A DNA stretch of 64,000 bases. Source: Bradyrhizobium viridifuturi. Its GTDB lineage: Bacteria; Pseudomonadota; Alphaproteobacteria; Rhizobiales; Xanthobacteraceae. Made by a program: the position numbers and the translations under genes. This document shows positions 8,997 to 17,582 of this stretch, one piece after another; position 1 is the stretch's first letter; each line of letters starts with the position of its first letter. The stretch lies in assembly GCF_001238275.1 (NCBI RefSeq), contig NZ_LGTB01000007.1:1-64000 (forward strand), read 5' to 3'. Under the pieces are notes generated by a model. It did not search any database and was not told the origin of the DNA. It saw only the letters and a list, made by a program, of their open reading frames with translations.

Positions 8997-10082
8997 CTAG
9001 TATCCCGTCATCTCAAGATAGCCGATTCCGGCATGGCTGCCTGAAAAGCGGATCGGGCCTTCCCAATAAGGGAAGCTGGTTCCCATCCAGGCCTTCGGAT
9101 TGACCGGCGTGGTCTCGATGGCAAGGTGGCGCGCCGGAAGTGTCACGCGCCATGAGGTCGGCAGCTTGCGGCCGTTGATCTCGGTTGTCGCTGTTGGCGC
9201 GATGCTGTTGCCGGCGGCTGCGATCTCGGTCGAGCGGCCATCCGGCGTGATCCAGTTGCCGAACAGGTTCTCGCGGCCGTCTTTCTGGCGCAGCCGGTAC
9301 AGCATCAGCTTCTCGTCGCCGGGCAGATGCAGCGAGAACCAGTCCCAGCCGGTTTGGTCGGCGGCGAGCGGTTGGCTGCTCCATTCGCGGTCCATCCAGG
9401 CTGTGCCGGTGACGTCGACCGCCTTGTCCTCGATCACGATGCGGCCGGACGCCCTGTAGAACGGCTGGCTGTAATAATAGGAGGCCTGTCCGCGATCTGA
9501 TTTGCGGCTGTAACCGTGGTCGCCTTGCAGCACCAACGCGCGGTCGGTTTCGAGCCGGAGCGTGGTCGAGAAGTCGGCGGCGGAGGCCCTCAACTCGAGC
9601 GGCGCGACGCGTTGTGCATCGAAGTCGTTCAACCCGCGCATCTCCCAGGCGTCGATCCAGGCGCGGAACGGTGTGGCTTCGACACCGGCCTGCCCGACGC
9701 CACCGCGCGCAAACGTTTCGCTGAAGCGGTGCGTGGTGGCGCTGGTCACGGCAGCGTGGCCCATCCACACCTGCTGATTGGCCCAGCCCTCGCTGGGCCC
9801 GCCCGGCGTCATGGCTTGGCGGAACAGCGTCCATTGCATGCCATAGGCTGCGCCGCCGGCATCCGACAGGTTCGCCGTCAGGTACCACCATTCGATCCGG
9901 AACTCGGGATGCGGGCCGTGATCGACGGGGAAGACGAACGGCTTGCCCGGCGTGACGGCGGCAAAACCTTCGGCATTCTCGCCGAGCCCGGCAAAGCCCT
10001 GCGCGAAGCCCTTGCCGCCGAGTGCCAGCGCCAGCGCGCCGCCGGCAAAGGCACGCCGCGTGATCGTGCCGCTAGCGCTCAT
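8997..10082 (-). CDS. Secreted lipocalin-like (CrtC/AttH family) protein
   Basis: 361 residues. A Tat-like leader (TRRAFAGGALALAL) ends near residue 28 (GFAQG). The body matches the CrtC/AttH lipocalin-like family: FPVDHGPHPEFRIEWWYLTANL near residue 50, GMQWTLFRQA, a central AWMDREWSSQPL and the late GTSFPYWEGPI. The family includes carotenoid 1,2-hydratase and Agrobacterium AttH; with no carotenoid genes nearby, an envelope or export function is more likely. Its start overlaps the end of the FtsX-like permease gene by 11 bases, so it is the last gene of a three-gene operon with that permease and the ATPase. Confidence 0.88.
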   Translation of the reverse strand: MSASGTITRRAFAGGALALALGGKGFAQGFAGLGENAEGFAAVTPGKPFVFPVDHGPHPEFRIEWWYLTANLSDAGGAAYGMQWTLFRQAMTPGGPSEGWANQQVWMGHAAVTSATTHRFSETFARGGVGQAGVEATPFRAWIDAWEMRGLNDFDAQRVAPLELRASAADFSTTLRLETDRALVLQGDHGYSRKSDRGQASYYYSQPFYRASGRIVIEDKAVDVTGTAWMDREWSSQPLAADQTGWDWFSLHLPGDEKLMLYRLRQKDGRENLFGNWITPDGRSTEIAAAGNSIAPTATTEINGRKLPTSWRVTLPARHLAIETTPVNPKAWMGTSFPYWEGPIRFSGSHAGIGYLEMTGY

Positions 10083-12531
10083 TGACGAAGGTCCGGATCA
10101 GGGTGGCCGGCTGCATGCGGGCCAGTCTAGCAACCGGCAGCGCCGCGGCACAGAGCGCTGCGGCCATCGCCACCGCGAGCAGCTCGATCAATTGCAGCGG
10201 AAAGACGTGGAACGGCAGCCGCCAGCCGAACGCCTTGACGTTGACGATCGCAAGCAGGCACCACGCCACCAGAAGTCCGAGCGGCAGCGCGAACAGCGCG
10301 GTGATCAGCGCGACCGCCATCGTCTTCAGCAGTTCGAGCGCCGCAAGCCGCCGCCGCGTTAGCCCGATCGCCCACAGCGGCGCCAGCTGCGGCAGTCGCG
10401 AATTGGCTAGCGTGAGCAGGCTGGTCAAGAGCGCGATGCCGGCGACGCCGAGCGTGAAGGCGTTGAGCGCCGCGGTCACCGAGAAGGTGCGATTGAATAC
10501 CCGCTTGGATTCGCGCTTCATCGTCGCCTGGTCGGCGACGTTGCGGTCATCCAGGCCGAATTTTTCCTGCAACGCCGTGATCAACGGCGCGATCTTATCT
10601 GGTGCGACGCGGAGCCCGATCCGGGTCAGTGGGGTCTGTGGGAAGTGGCGCGTCAGCGCAGCGAAGTTGACCGCGATCTGGCCCTTCGGGTTGCCGTAAT
10701 CGGCGTAGATGCCGACGATCTCGAGCGGCCAGTTGCCGCCCGGCGCGGGCAACTCGATGTGATCGCCGATCGCAAGCTTCATTCGTCGCGACAATTGCTC
10801 GCTGACGAGGCAGGTGTCGCCGGGGCGCAGTCTGATCCAGGCATTCGCCGCGCTCTCCAGCAACGGCCAGTTGTCGCGGTAAGTGCTGTGGTCGGGCAGG
10901 CCGAGCACCTCGATCGGTGCGCCACCGAACTGGGTGTCGGCGCGGCCGCCGGGCAGGATCGCCTCGACCTCCGGCCGATCGCGCAGCCATGCCTTGATCT
11001 GTCTTGCCTGGGCGTCGCTGGCAGCGCTGACATAAACGTCGGCGGCAAGCCTTCCGTCGAGCCAGACCAGGAAGGTGCGGCTGAAGCTGTCCACCATGGT
11101 GCCGACGCCGACATTGACCGCGAGCGCGAGCAGCAGCGCCATCAGCGCCAGCGACAAACCGGAAAGCTGCTGGCGGCTGTCGGCCCAGAACCAGATGCCA
11201 ACCGGCGCGCGCGCGCTGCGCTGGCCGATCGCGAGCGCGATCTGCAGCACCATCGGCAGGATCAATGCCGCGCCGAGCATCAGCGCGGCCAGCACGGCAA
11301 AGCCCGCGATCAGGGAATCGCCGAACTGAATGAGCACTGCTGCGGCCGCGAACACCGCGAGCGCCGCCGCGCTCTGGAACATCAGCCAGCGCCGCTGCGC
11401 CTGCTGCCAGGCCTGCGGCTGCGCCGTCGCCAGCACCGGCATCCGGATCGCCTTGGCAAGGCTCGCGGCCGCAGCTGCCAGCGCGCCGAGAATGCTGATG
11501 GCGATTCCGGCGAACCACCAGACAGGCTTCAGCGAAAGCTGCCCGGGGATCTGCGCCCCATAGAGCCCGCGCAGCGACGCCGCGACGTCGGGCAGCAGGG
11601 CCGCCGCGATGAAGTAGCCGCAGACCAAGCCGATCAGGCCGGCGACCAGCGCCAGCGATACCAGCTCGATCACCAGCACGGTGTTGAGCATTCGCGCCGA
11701 GACGCCGCAGGCGCGCAGCGTGCGCAGCATCGGCAACCGCTGCTCGAAGGCGAGCCCGATCGCGGAATTGACGATGAACAGGCCGACGAAGAACGACAGC
11801 AGGCCGAATGCGGTGAGGTTGAGGTGGAAACTGTCGGTGAGCCGTTCGAGGTCGCTCTCGGCACTCGGCTCGACCAGGTGGAGTTTGTCACCCGCCACGC
11901 TGTCGAGCGTTGCGTGAGGCGTTTTGGACTTGCCGACCAGCAGGCGCGACACCTGGCCGGGCAGCTTCAGGATATCCTGCGCGATGCCGATATCGACGAC
12001 CAGCGCACCGGGCGCGAGCTCGGCCTGCACGCGCAGCGGCGGCAGGCTCATGCCGTTTGCCTGCGGCCGCTCGCCTTCCTTGCGGGCGAGATCGCGCAGC
12101 GTCTCCGGCGCCACCAGCATTTCGCCGGGCGGCGTGACGAAGGCCTGCAGGGTGCCGCGTCCCACAGCCGGCGCGGTGCCGACCTCGGAGGGCAAGGTCA
12201 CCGGCTCGACGCCGAGCAGGCGGAAGCTTCGCCCGTCGATCTGGACGCGGCCCTCCAGCATCGGCGACACCTGCCAGCCGGCACGGCGCAGATCGACGAA
12301 CAGTTGTTGCGGGAAGGTCGCGCTGTCGCGGCTCACCAGCATGGCGGTGCGCGAGCCGCCGAAGGTCGCGGCCGCGCGGTCATAGGCGATGCGCGCCTGC
12401 TGGTTCAACGCCTGCACGCCGCTCCACAGTGCGGTCGCCGAGATCAACCCGATCAAGAGCGTCGCAAGCTGCATCGGATGCCGCCGCCAGTGGCTGAGCA
12501 GCACCGCGAGGATCCAAAGCGCGCGCCTCAT
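10072..12531 (-). CDS. FtsX-like ABC transporter permease
   Basis: 819 residues, the usual size of permeases containing two fused FtsX/MacB-type halves. It has an N-terminal membrane helix, a periplasmic domain, a three-helix FtsX block near residues 240-350 (LLSFFVGLFIVNSAIGLAFEQR), a second block around residues 380-470, another periplasmic domain, and a last FtsX block near 690-810 ending RLARMQPATLIRTF. It overlaps the ATPase gene by four bases and the lipocalin-like gene by eleven. ATPase + double FtsX + CrtC/AttH protein is a recurrent set, which suggests the complex moves or modifies an envelope lipid or lipoprotein handled by the secreted partner (inference). Confidence 0.9.
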   Translation of the reverse strand: MRRALWILAVLLSHWRRHPMQLATLLIGLISATALWSGVQALNQQARIAYDRAAATFGGSRTAMLVSRDSATFPQQLFVDLRRAGWQVSPMLEGRVQIDGRSFRLLGVEPVTLPSEVGTAPAVGRGTLQAFVTPPGEMLVAPETLRDLARKEGERPQANGMSLPPLRVQAELAPGALVVDIGIAQDILKLPGQVSRLLVGKSKTPHATLDSVAGDKLHLVEPSAESDLERLTDSFHLNLTAFGLLSFFVGLFIVNSAIGLAFEQRLPMLRTLRACGVSARMLNTVLVIELVSLALVAGLIGLVCGYFIAAALLPDVAASLRGLYGAQIPGQLSLKPVWWFAGIAISILGALAAAAASLAKAIRMPVLATAQPQAWQQAQRRWLMFQSAAALAVFAAAAVLIQFGDSLIAGFAVLAALMLGAALILPMVLQIALAIGQRSARAPVGIWFWADSRQQLSGLSLALMALLLALAVNVGVGTMVDSFSRTFLVWLDGRLAADVYVSAASDAQARQIKAWLRDRPEVEAILPGGRADTQFGGAPIEVLGLPDHSTYRDNWPLLESAANAWIRLRPGDTCLVSEQLSRRMKLAIGDHIELPAPGGNWPLEIVGIYADYGNPKGQIAVNFAALTRHFPQTPLTRIGLRVAPDKIAPLITALQEKFGLDDRNVADQATMKRESKRVFNRTFSVTAALNAFTLGVAGIALLTSLLTLANSRLPQLAPLWAIGLTRRRLAALELLKTMAVALITALFALPLGLLVAWCLLAIVNVKAFGWRLPFHVFPLQLIELLAVAMAAALCAAALPVARLARMQPATLIRTFVNER

Positions 12532-13208
12532 GCCACCACTCCCGCATGCAAGGTGACCTGACGGTCGAGCGTGGCCGCGAGCCGCGCGCTGTGGGTGACC
12601 ATCAGGAAGCCGCAGCCGGTGCGGACAACCAGATCGCGCGCCAGATGCAGCACCTCGTCGGCGGTGTCCTCGTCGAGATTGCCGGTCGGCTCGTCGGCGA
12701 GCAGCAACAGCGGCTTCGGTGCCAGCGCGCGGCCGATCGCGACGCGCTGCTGCTGGCCGCCGGACAATTGCTCCGGATAGCGCCTGAGCAGGTTCTTCAG
12801 GCCGAGACGCTCGACCAACTCGTCATGCCAGGTCGCATCGTGCCGGCCGGCGATACGCGACTGGAATACGAGATTGTCCGCGACCGTCAGGCTCGGGATC
12901 AGATTGAATTGCTGGAACACGAGGCCGAGCCGATCGCGGCGCAGCTCGGCGCGGCCGGCATCGTTGAGGCCGGAGACGATGATCTCGGCGAGGGCGATCT
13001 CGCCGCTGTCGGCAGCATCCAACCCCGCGATCAGATGCAGCAGCGTGCTCTTGCCGCTGCCGGATTCACCCGTCAGCGCGACGCTCTCGCCGGTTGCCAC
13101 CGTGAGATCGACGCCGCGCAGCACCGCGACGTCTTCGCCGGCGGAGCGGTAACTCTTGGTCAGGCCGGTGACGCGAAGCAGCGCGGCGGTCTGGTCAGGC
13201 GAAGCGAT
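12528..13208 (-). CDS. LolD/MacB-type ABC transporter ATP-binding protein (non-canonical ATC start likely)
   Basis: The full ATPase core is present: Walker A GESGSGKST, Q-loop VFQQFNLIPSLTVADN, signature LSGGQQQR, Walker B LLLLADEPTGNLDEDT and the switch histidine in VTHSARL. The first standard start, a GTG at 13124, cuts off the N-terminal strand that all members have. In-frame codons upstream encode LLRVTGLTKSYRSAGEDVAV, and the only sensible start with a ribosome site is an ATC at 13208, eight bases after GAGG. The nearest upstream in-frame stop is the TGA of the methyltransferase gene. I therefore place the start at ATC, or at a mutated ATG; the GTG remains the conservative alternative. 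It powers the FtsX-like permease with which it overlaps. Confidence 0.85.
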   Translation of the reverse strand: MASPDQTAALLRVTGLTKSYRSAGEDVAVLRGVDLTVATGESVALTGESGSGKSTLLHLIAGLDAADSGEIALAEIIVSGLNDAGRAELRRDRLGLVFQQFNLIPSLTVADNLVFQSRIAGRHDATWHDELVERLGLKNLLRRYPEQLSGGQQQRVAIGRALAPKPLLLLADEPTGNLDEDTADEVLHLARDLVVRTGCGFLMVTHSARLAATLDRQVTLHAGVVA

Positions 13209-13217
13209 GGCGGTGCC

Positions 13218-13979
13218 TCATTGCGGCTTCTGGTATTTCAGGACGAACTCGTCGATCGGCACCGGGGCCTTGAAGACGGGAATGTCCTTCGGGTCTTCCG
13301 CATGATGCAGGAAATCGCCCTCGGCCACCAGCTTGAAGCCGGCCGCCTCGATTTCCTGCTTCAAGGTGCTCTCCTCGATCCGGTGCAGGGTCTTGGCGAC
13401 ATTGGTGCCGTCGCCCGGCTTGGCCGAGTGATCCGCGATGATCAGGAAGCCGCCCGGCTTGAGTGCCGCGAACATCTTCTTGTTCATCGCGGCGCGATCG
13501 ACCGGCAGATAGCTGATGTCGTGATAGAAAAAGAAGAAGGTGATCATGTCGAGGTCCTTGACCTCGGGCGGGATCGGGTCGTCATAGTCCCGCACCACAT
13601 GGACGACGTTCTTCATCGCGGGCGCCTTCGCCCGGTTGTCGAACTTGTCCTTGACGAAGCGCTCGAGCACGCTGGCCGAATCCTGGGCGTAGACCTTGCC
13701 CGACGGGGCGACGGTGCGCGCCAATAGTTCGGTGCTGTAGCCGGCGCTCGCGGCCATGTCGAGGATGGTCATGCCTGGCTTGACGCCGGCAAAGGCGAGC
13801 ATCTTGGCCGGCTGGCGGCGCTGGTCGACCTGGCGATCGGCGTCGCTGCGATCGGGCGCGGCGACGATCGCTGCATAGTCGGGGCTGGCGGTGTTCTCGG
13901 CGCGAACAGCTGGTGCAGTGAAGGCGGCGGCAGACGCGAGTGCAGCGCAGGCGACCGCGCGAAGGATCAATTTGTTCAT
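13218..13979 (-). CDS. Secreted class I SAM-dependent methyltransferase-like protein
   Basis: 253 residues from the ATG at 13979. A Sec signal (LILRAVACAALASAAAFTAP) is followed by a Rossmann methyltransferase fold: GVKPGMTILDMAASAGYSTELLA (motif I), VYAQDSA (motif II), DLDMITFFFFYHDI and LKPGGFLIIADHS (post-motif). A predicted periplasmic location for a SAM-dependent fold is odd but is a known family in proteobacteria. Its true activity is unknown. The stop is ten bases upstream of the probable ATPase start, so it may head the ABC operon. Confidence 0.87.
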   Translation of the reverse strand: MNKLILRAVACAALASAAAFTAPAVRAENTASPDYAAIVAAPDRSDADRQVDQRRQPAKMLAFAGVKPGMTILDMAASAGYSTELLARTVAPSGKVYAQDSASVLERFVKDKFDNRAKAPAMKNVVHVVRDYDDPIPPEVKDLDMITFFFFYHDISYLPVDRAAMNKKMFAALKPGGFLIIADHSAKPGDGTNVAKTLHRIEESTLKQEIEAAGFKLVAEGDFLHHAEDPKDIPVFKAPVPIDEFVLKYQKPQ

Positions 13980-14200
13980 GAAATAACCCCGGCTTTTCGT
14001 TGCGCCTGAGCATAGCAGCCGGGCCATGACAGATCACCGTTTCGCGGCCGCGACGACGCGATCGTGATCGGCCGTGACAGGCGCGCCGGGCCGTGCGACC
14101 CCGGAAAATGCGTTGTTGCGTTGCGCAGCGAGGCGTGGCTAGCATCGCCGATTGGGGCCGAATTTACGAAGCCAAAAAACGAAACGACGGGGAGCCAGAC

Positions 14201-15517
14201 ATGACGACGCAACCGACGCCCAAGGGGACGTCAACGGGGACGCCCAAAGGCGCCTGGCAAATCACCTTCCTTCTGTTCCTGTTCATGGTGGTGAACTTCG
14301 CGGACAAGATCGTGGTCGGGCTGGCCGGCGTGCCGATCCGGAAGGAGATGGGTCTCACGCCGGAGCAATTCGGCGACCTCGGCTCGGCCTTCTTCATCCT
14401 GTTCTCGATCTCGGCGATCGTGGTCGGCTTCATCGTCAACCGTGTCGATACGCGTTGGGTGCTGCTGATTCTGGCGGTGATCTGGTCGCTGGCGCAATTT
14501 CCGATGATCGGCACCGTGAGCTATGCGACGCTGGTGATCTGCCGCGTTATCCTCGGCGCCGGCGAGGGACCGGCCTTCTCGGTCGCAGCACACGCCATCT
14601 ACAAATGGTTTCCGGACGAGAAGCGCACCCTGCCGACCGCGATCCTGTCGCAGGGGTCGGCGTTTGGCGTGATTCTCGCGGTGCCGGCGCTGAACTGGAT
14701 CATCGTCAATCACAGTTGGCATCACGCCTTCGGCGCGCTCGGCATCGTCGGCCTGATCTGGACTGTGGCCTGGCTTGCGCTCGGCAAGGAAGGGCCGCTG
14801 GTCTCCACGATGGCCGTCGCCGCCGACGAGCCGCGGATTCCCTACTGGAAGCTGCTGACCTCGCGCACCTTCATCGGCTGCGTGGTCGCGACCTTCGGCG
14901 CCTATTGGGCGCTGTCGCTCGGGCTGACCTGGTTCACCTCCTTCATCATCGAGGGCCTCGGCTTTTCGCAGCAGCAGGCCGGCTTCGTTTCGATCCTGCC
15001 GTGGATCTTCGGTGCGACGATCGTGATCCTGACCGGCTGGATCTCGCAGCTGATGCTGGCGCGCGGCTTCACCACCCGCGGTGCGCGCGGCGTGCTCGGC
15101 TCGGTGCCCCTGATTATCGGCGGCTGCATTCTCGCGACGCTGCCCTATGCACCACAGGGCGGTCTGATGATCGCATTGCTGGTGATCGGCTCGGGTCTGT
15201 GCGGCTCGATCTACGTGGTGTGCCCGCCGATGCTCGGCGAGTTCACCCCGGTGTCGCAGCGCGGCGCGATCATCGCGATCTACGGCGCGCTTTACACCAT
15301 CTCCGGCGTCCTGGCGCCGATGGTGATGGGCAGTGTGATCCAGCATGCCGCGACGCCGATGGCCGGCTACATGTCCGGCTTCACCATCAACGCCGCGATC
15401 ATGGTGGGATCCGGCGTGCTCGGCTTACTGCTGCTGTGGCCGAACACCGAGCGCGCAAGGCTCGCCGGCACGTCACGGCCCGCGGGCGCGATCAGGGGCG
15501 CCGTGTCGTCGACGTAA
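14201..15517 (+). CDS. MFS permease, anion:cation symporter (ACS) type
   Basis: 438 residues with twelve predicted membrane helices. Family signs are NFADKIVVGLAGVPI in helix 1, the R-x-x-x-G-x-x-E/GP motif (CRVILGAGEGPAFSVAAHAI) in helix 4, and KWFPDEKRTLPTAI after it, as in phthalate/glucarate/tartrate-type symporters. I start at the ATG at 14201, preceded by ACGGGGAGCC; codons from 14093 would add a non-membrane leader. It is a single gene transcribed away from the secreted methyltransferase and converges on the amidohydrolase gene. Substrate unknown, probably an organic acid. Confidence 0.9.
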   Translation: MTTQPTPKGTSTGTPKGAWQITFLLFLFMVVNFADKIVVGLAGVPIRKEMGLTPEQFGDLGSAFFILFSISAIVVGFIVNRVDTRWVLLILAVIWSLAQFPMIGTVSYATLVICRVILGAGEGPAFSVAAHAIYKWFPDEKRTLPTAILSQGSAFGVILAVPALNWIIVNHSWHHAFGALGIVGLIWTVAWLALGKEGPLVSTMAVAADEPRIPYWKLLTSRTFIGCVVATFGAYWALSLGLTWFTSFIIEGLGFSQQQAGFVSILPWIFGATIVILTGWISQLMLARGFTTRGARGVLGSVPLIIGGCILATLPYAPQGGLMIALLVIGSGLCGSIYVVCPPMLGEFTPVSQRGAIIAIYGALYTISGVLAPMVMGSVIQHAATPMAGYMSGFTINAAIMVGSGVLGLLLLWPNTERARLAGTSRPAGAIRGAVSST

Positions 15518-15523
15518 CGGGCG

Positions 15524-15685
15524 CCTTGACCCTCCCCCTTCAGGGGAGGGTCAAGGCGAACGAAATGAGCGGCGGGGTGGGGTGATCTCTCCATTCGGGT
15601 ACTGCCCGTGTTGAGAGATCACCCCACCCCGTCTCACGTTTCGCTTCGCTCAATGTGATCCGACCCTCCCCATCCAGGGGAGGGT
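15524..15685. repeat. Palindromic repeat cluster between convergent genes (family F)
   Basis: There are three stacked hairpins. A 14-bp perfect stem has arms at 15524-15537 and 15543-15556 (CCTTGACCCTCCCC / GGGGAGGGTCAAGG). A central stem is GGGGTGATCTCTC / GAGAGATCACCCC. A last stem has arms at 15663-15671 and 15677-15685 (ACCCTCCCC / GGGGAGGGT). It fills the gap between the convergent MFS and amidohydrolase genes and is well placed as a bidirectional terminator, although no T-run follows. Confidence 0.75.
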
Positions 15686-15702
15686 ACGGCGTTGCGCCTA
15701 TC

Positions 15703-17421
15703 TCAATTCAAACCCTGCGCGCCGCGCACCAGCCGGCCCGGCCGCGCGCCGGTGGCCTGGCCCGCGCGCTGGGTGACGATGCCGGAGACGATGGTGGCGT
15801 CGTAGCCGTCGACCTGCTGCAAGAGGCGTCGGCCGCCGACAGGGAGGTCGTAATGCACCTTCGGCGGATGCAGATGCAGCCGGTCGTAATCGATCACATT
15901 GACGTCGGCCTTGAAGCCCGGCGCGAGCACGCCGCGATCATGCAGGCCAACCGACAGCGCGGTCTTGCGCGACTGCGCCGCGATCACGAACGGGATCGAG
16001 AGCTTGTCGCCGCGGCTGCGGTCGCGGGTCCAGTGCGTCAGCAGATAGGTCGGGAAGCTGGCATCGCAGATGATGCCGCAATGCGCGCCGCCGTCGGACA
16101 GGCCGGGCACCGCGCTCGGCTCGCGAAGCATCTCGTGCACGGCATCGAGATTGCCGTCGGCATAATTCAGGAACGGCACATAGAGCATGCCGCGGCCCTC
16201 GTCGGTCAGCATCGCATCATAGGCGAGCTCTTCCGGCTGCCGGCCTTGGCGGCGCGCCTGCGGACCGAGCGCGTTCTCCGGCGGCTGTTCATAGTCCGGC
16301 GGATTGCCGAGCAGGTACATCTTGTCGTAGTTCGGCCGGAAGAACAGCGGATCGTCGGTCGCCGTCGCGCTCTCGCTCAGGATCGCGGCGCGTACCTCGG
16401 GCCGGCGCAGATGCTTGAGCCGCTCGGCCAGCGGCAGCTTCGCGATCTCACGGTAGCTCGGATGGGTCTGGAACGGGTTGCGCGACAATTCCAGCCCGAG
16501 CAGCAGCCCGACCGGCCGCGCCGCGATCTGGGTCGTGATCGACAGGCCGCGCGCGGCGGCTTCATTGATGGTGTCCATGGTCTGCCGCCAGCGCCGCGGC
16601 GCCTTGTCGGCCTGGGCAACCGAGAACGAGATCGGGCACTTGGTGTTCTCGGCGACCCGCAGCATCATCGGCAGATCTTCGTGGACGGTGCTCTGGTCGA
16701 GCACGAATTGCAGCACGCTGCGGCCGACGCCGTGCATCGCGCCGGCAATCGCGGTCAATTCATCCTCGCCGGCCTTCAGCGTCGGCGTGTAGTCGCCGGT
16801 CGAGGTACGGTGATTCAGCGTGCGCGAGGTCGAGAACCCCAGCGCGCCCGATCGCACCGCATCGCCGGCGAGTGCCGCCATCTGCTTGTTGTCCTCGGGT
16901 GTGGCCGGATCGCGGCGCGCGCCGCGCTCGCCCATCACATAGACCCGCAGCGCTGCATGCGGCAGCTGCGCGCCGATATCCATGTCGAAATTGCGCTTCG
17001 ACAGCCATTCCATGTAGTCGGGGAAACTTTCCCACGCCCAGGGAATGCCGGCGGAAAGCACCGGCTCGGGAATATCCTCGACACCTTCCATCAGTTGGAT
17101 CAGCCGGACGTGGTCGCTCGGCCGGCACGGTGCGAAGCCGACGCCGCAATTGCCCATGATCGCTGTGGTGACGCCGTTCTGCGACGACGGCGTGATGTCC
17201 TGGCTCCAGGTCACCTGGCCGTCGTAATGGGTGTGGACGTCGACGAAGCCGGGCGCCACCAGCTTGCCGCGGGCATCGATCTCTTCCTTTCCCTTTGCCG
17301 TGACCTTGCCGACTTCGGTGATCTTGCCGCCGGTGATTGCGACATCGGCTTCATAGAGATCGCCGCCCTTGCCGTCGGCGATGTTGCCGCCGCGGATCAC
17401 GAGGTCTGGGGTTGAGGTCAT
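15703..17421 (-). CDS. N-acyl-D-amino-acid deacylase / amidohydrolase family 3 protein
   Basis: 572 residues in the urease-like amidohydrolase superfamily. The metal site begins with GFVDVHTHYDGQ near residue 60, and further family signatures are NCGVGFAPCRP, EGVEDIPEPVL, GDYTPTLKAGEDEL, GLSDGGAHCGIICDASFPTYLLTHW (metal aspartate region) and KADVNVIDYD at the C-terminal small domain. D-aminoacylases and related enzymes hydrolyse N-acyl-D-amino acids or similar amides in the cytoplasm; substrate range is uncertain. Single gene on its strand. It could serve amide or D-amino acid turnover with the neighbouring MFS permease, but that gene is convergent, so the link is weak. Confidence 0.9.
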   Translation of the reverse strand: MTSTPDLVIRGGNIADGKGGDLYEADVAITGGKITEVGKVTAKGKEEIDARGKLVAPGFVDVHTHYDGQVTWSQDITPSSQNGVTTAIMGNCGVGFAPCRPSDHVRLIQLMEGVEDIPEPVLSAGIPWAWESFPDYMEWLSKRNFDMDIGAQLPHAALRVYVMGERGARRDPATPEDNKQMAALAGDAVRSGALGFSTSRTLNHRTSTGDYTPTLKAGEDELTAIAGAMHGVGRSVLQFVLDQSTVHEDLPMMLRVAENTKCPISFSVAQADKAPRRWRQTMDTINEAAARGLSITTQIAARPVGLLLGLELSRNPFQTHPSYREIAKLPLAERLKHLRRPEVRAAILSESATATDDPLFFRPNYDKMYLLGNPPDYEQPPENALGPQARRQGRQPEELAYDAMLTDEGRGMLYVPFLNYADGNLDAVHEMLREPSAVPGLSDGGAHCGIICDASFPTYLLTHWTRDRSRGDKLSIPFVIAAQSRKTALSVGLHDRGVLAPGFKADVNVIDYDRLHLHPPKVHYDLPVGGRRLLQQVDGYDATIVSGIVTQRAGQATGARPGRLVRGAQGLN

Positions 17422-17582
17422 GGCATTTCATCCCGAGGCTGTTCTTGGTTATGCCGCATCATGGGAGAGCCCTTGATGCTGTCAACCATCGCCGGTGAAG
17501 CTCTGGGATGCGCTGATAGTTCGTCGCGCCCTGGCGTTGCCGCCCGGCGGAAATTTGTTCCGCCAGGCAAGCCGTCGCGGAG

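Noticed and set aside
12528..14027. Possible fusion of the methyltransferase and ABC ATPase genes
   Set aside because: They share a frame separated by one TGA, but the methyltransferase ends with a normal C-terminus and the ATPase has its own ribosome site, so they are two genes.
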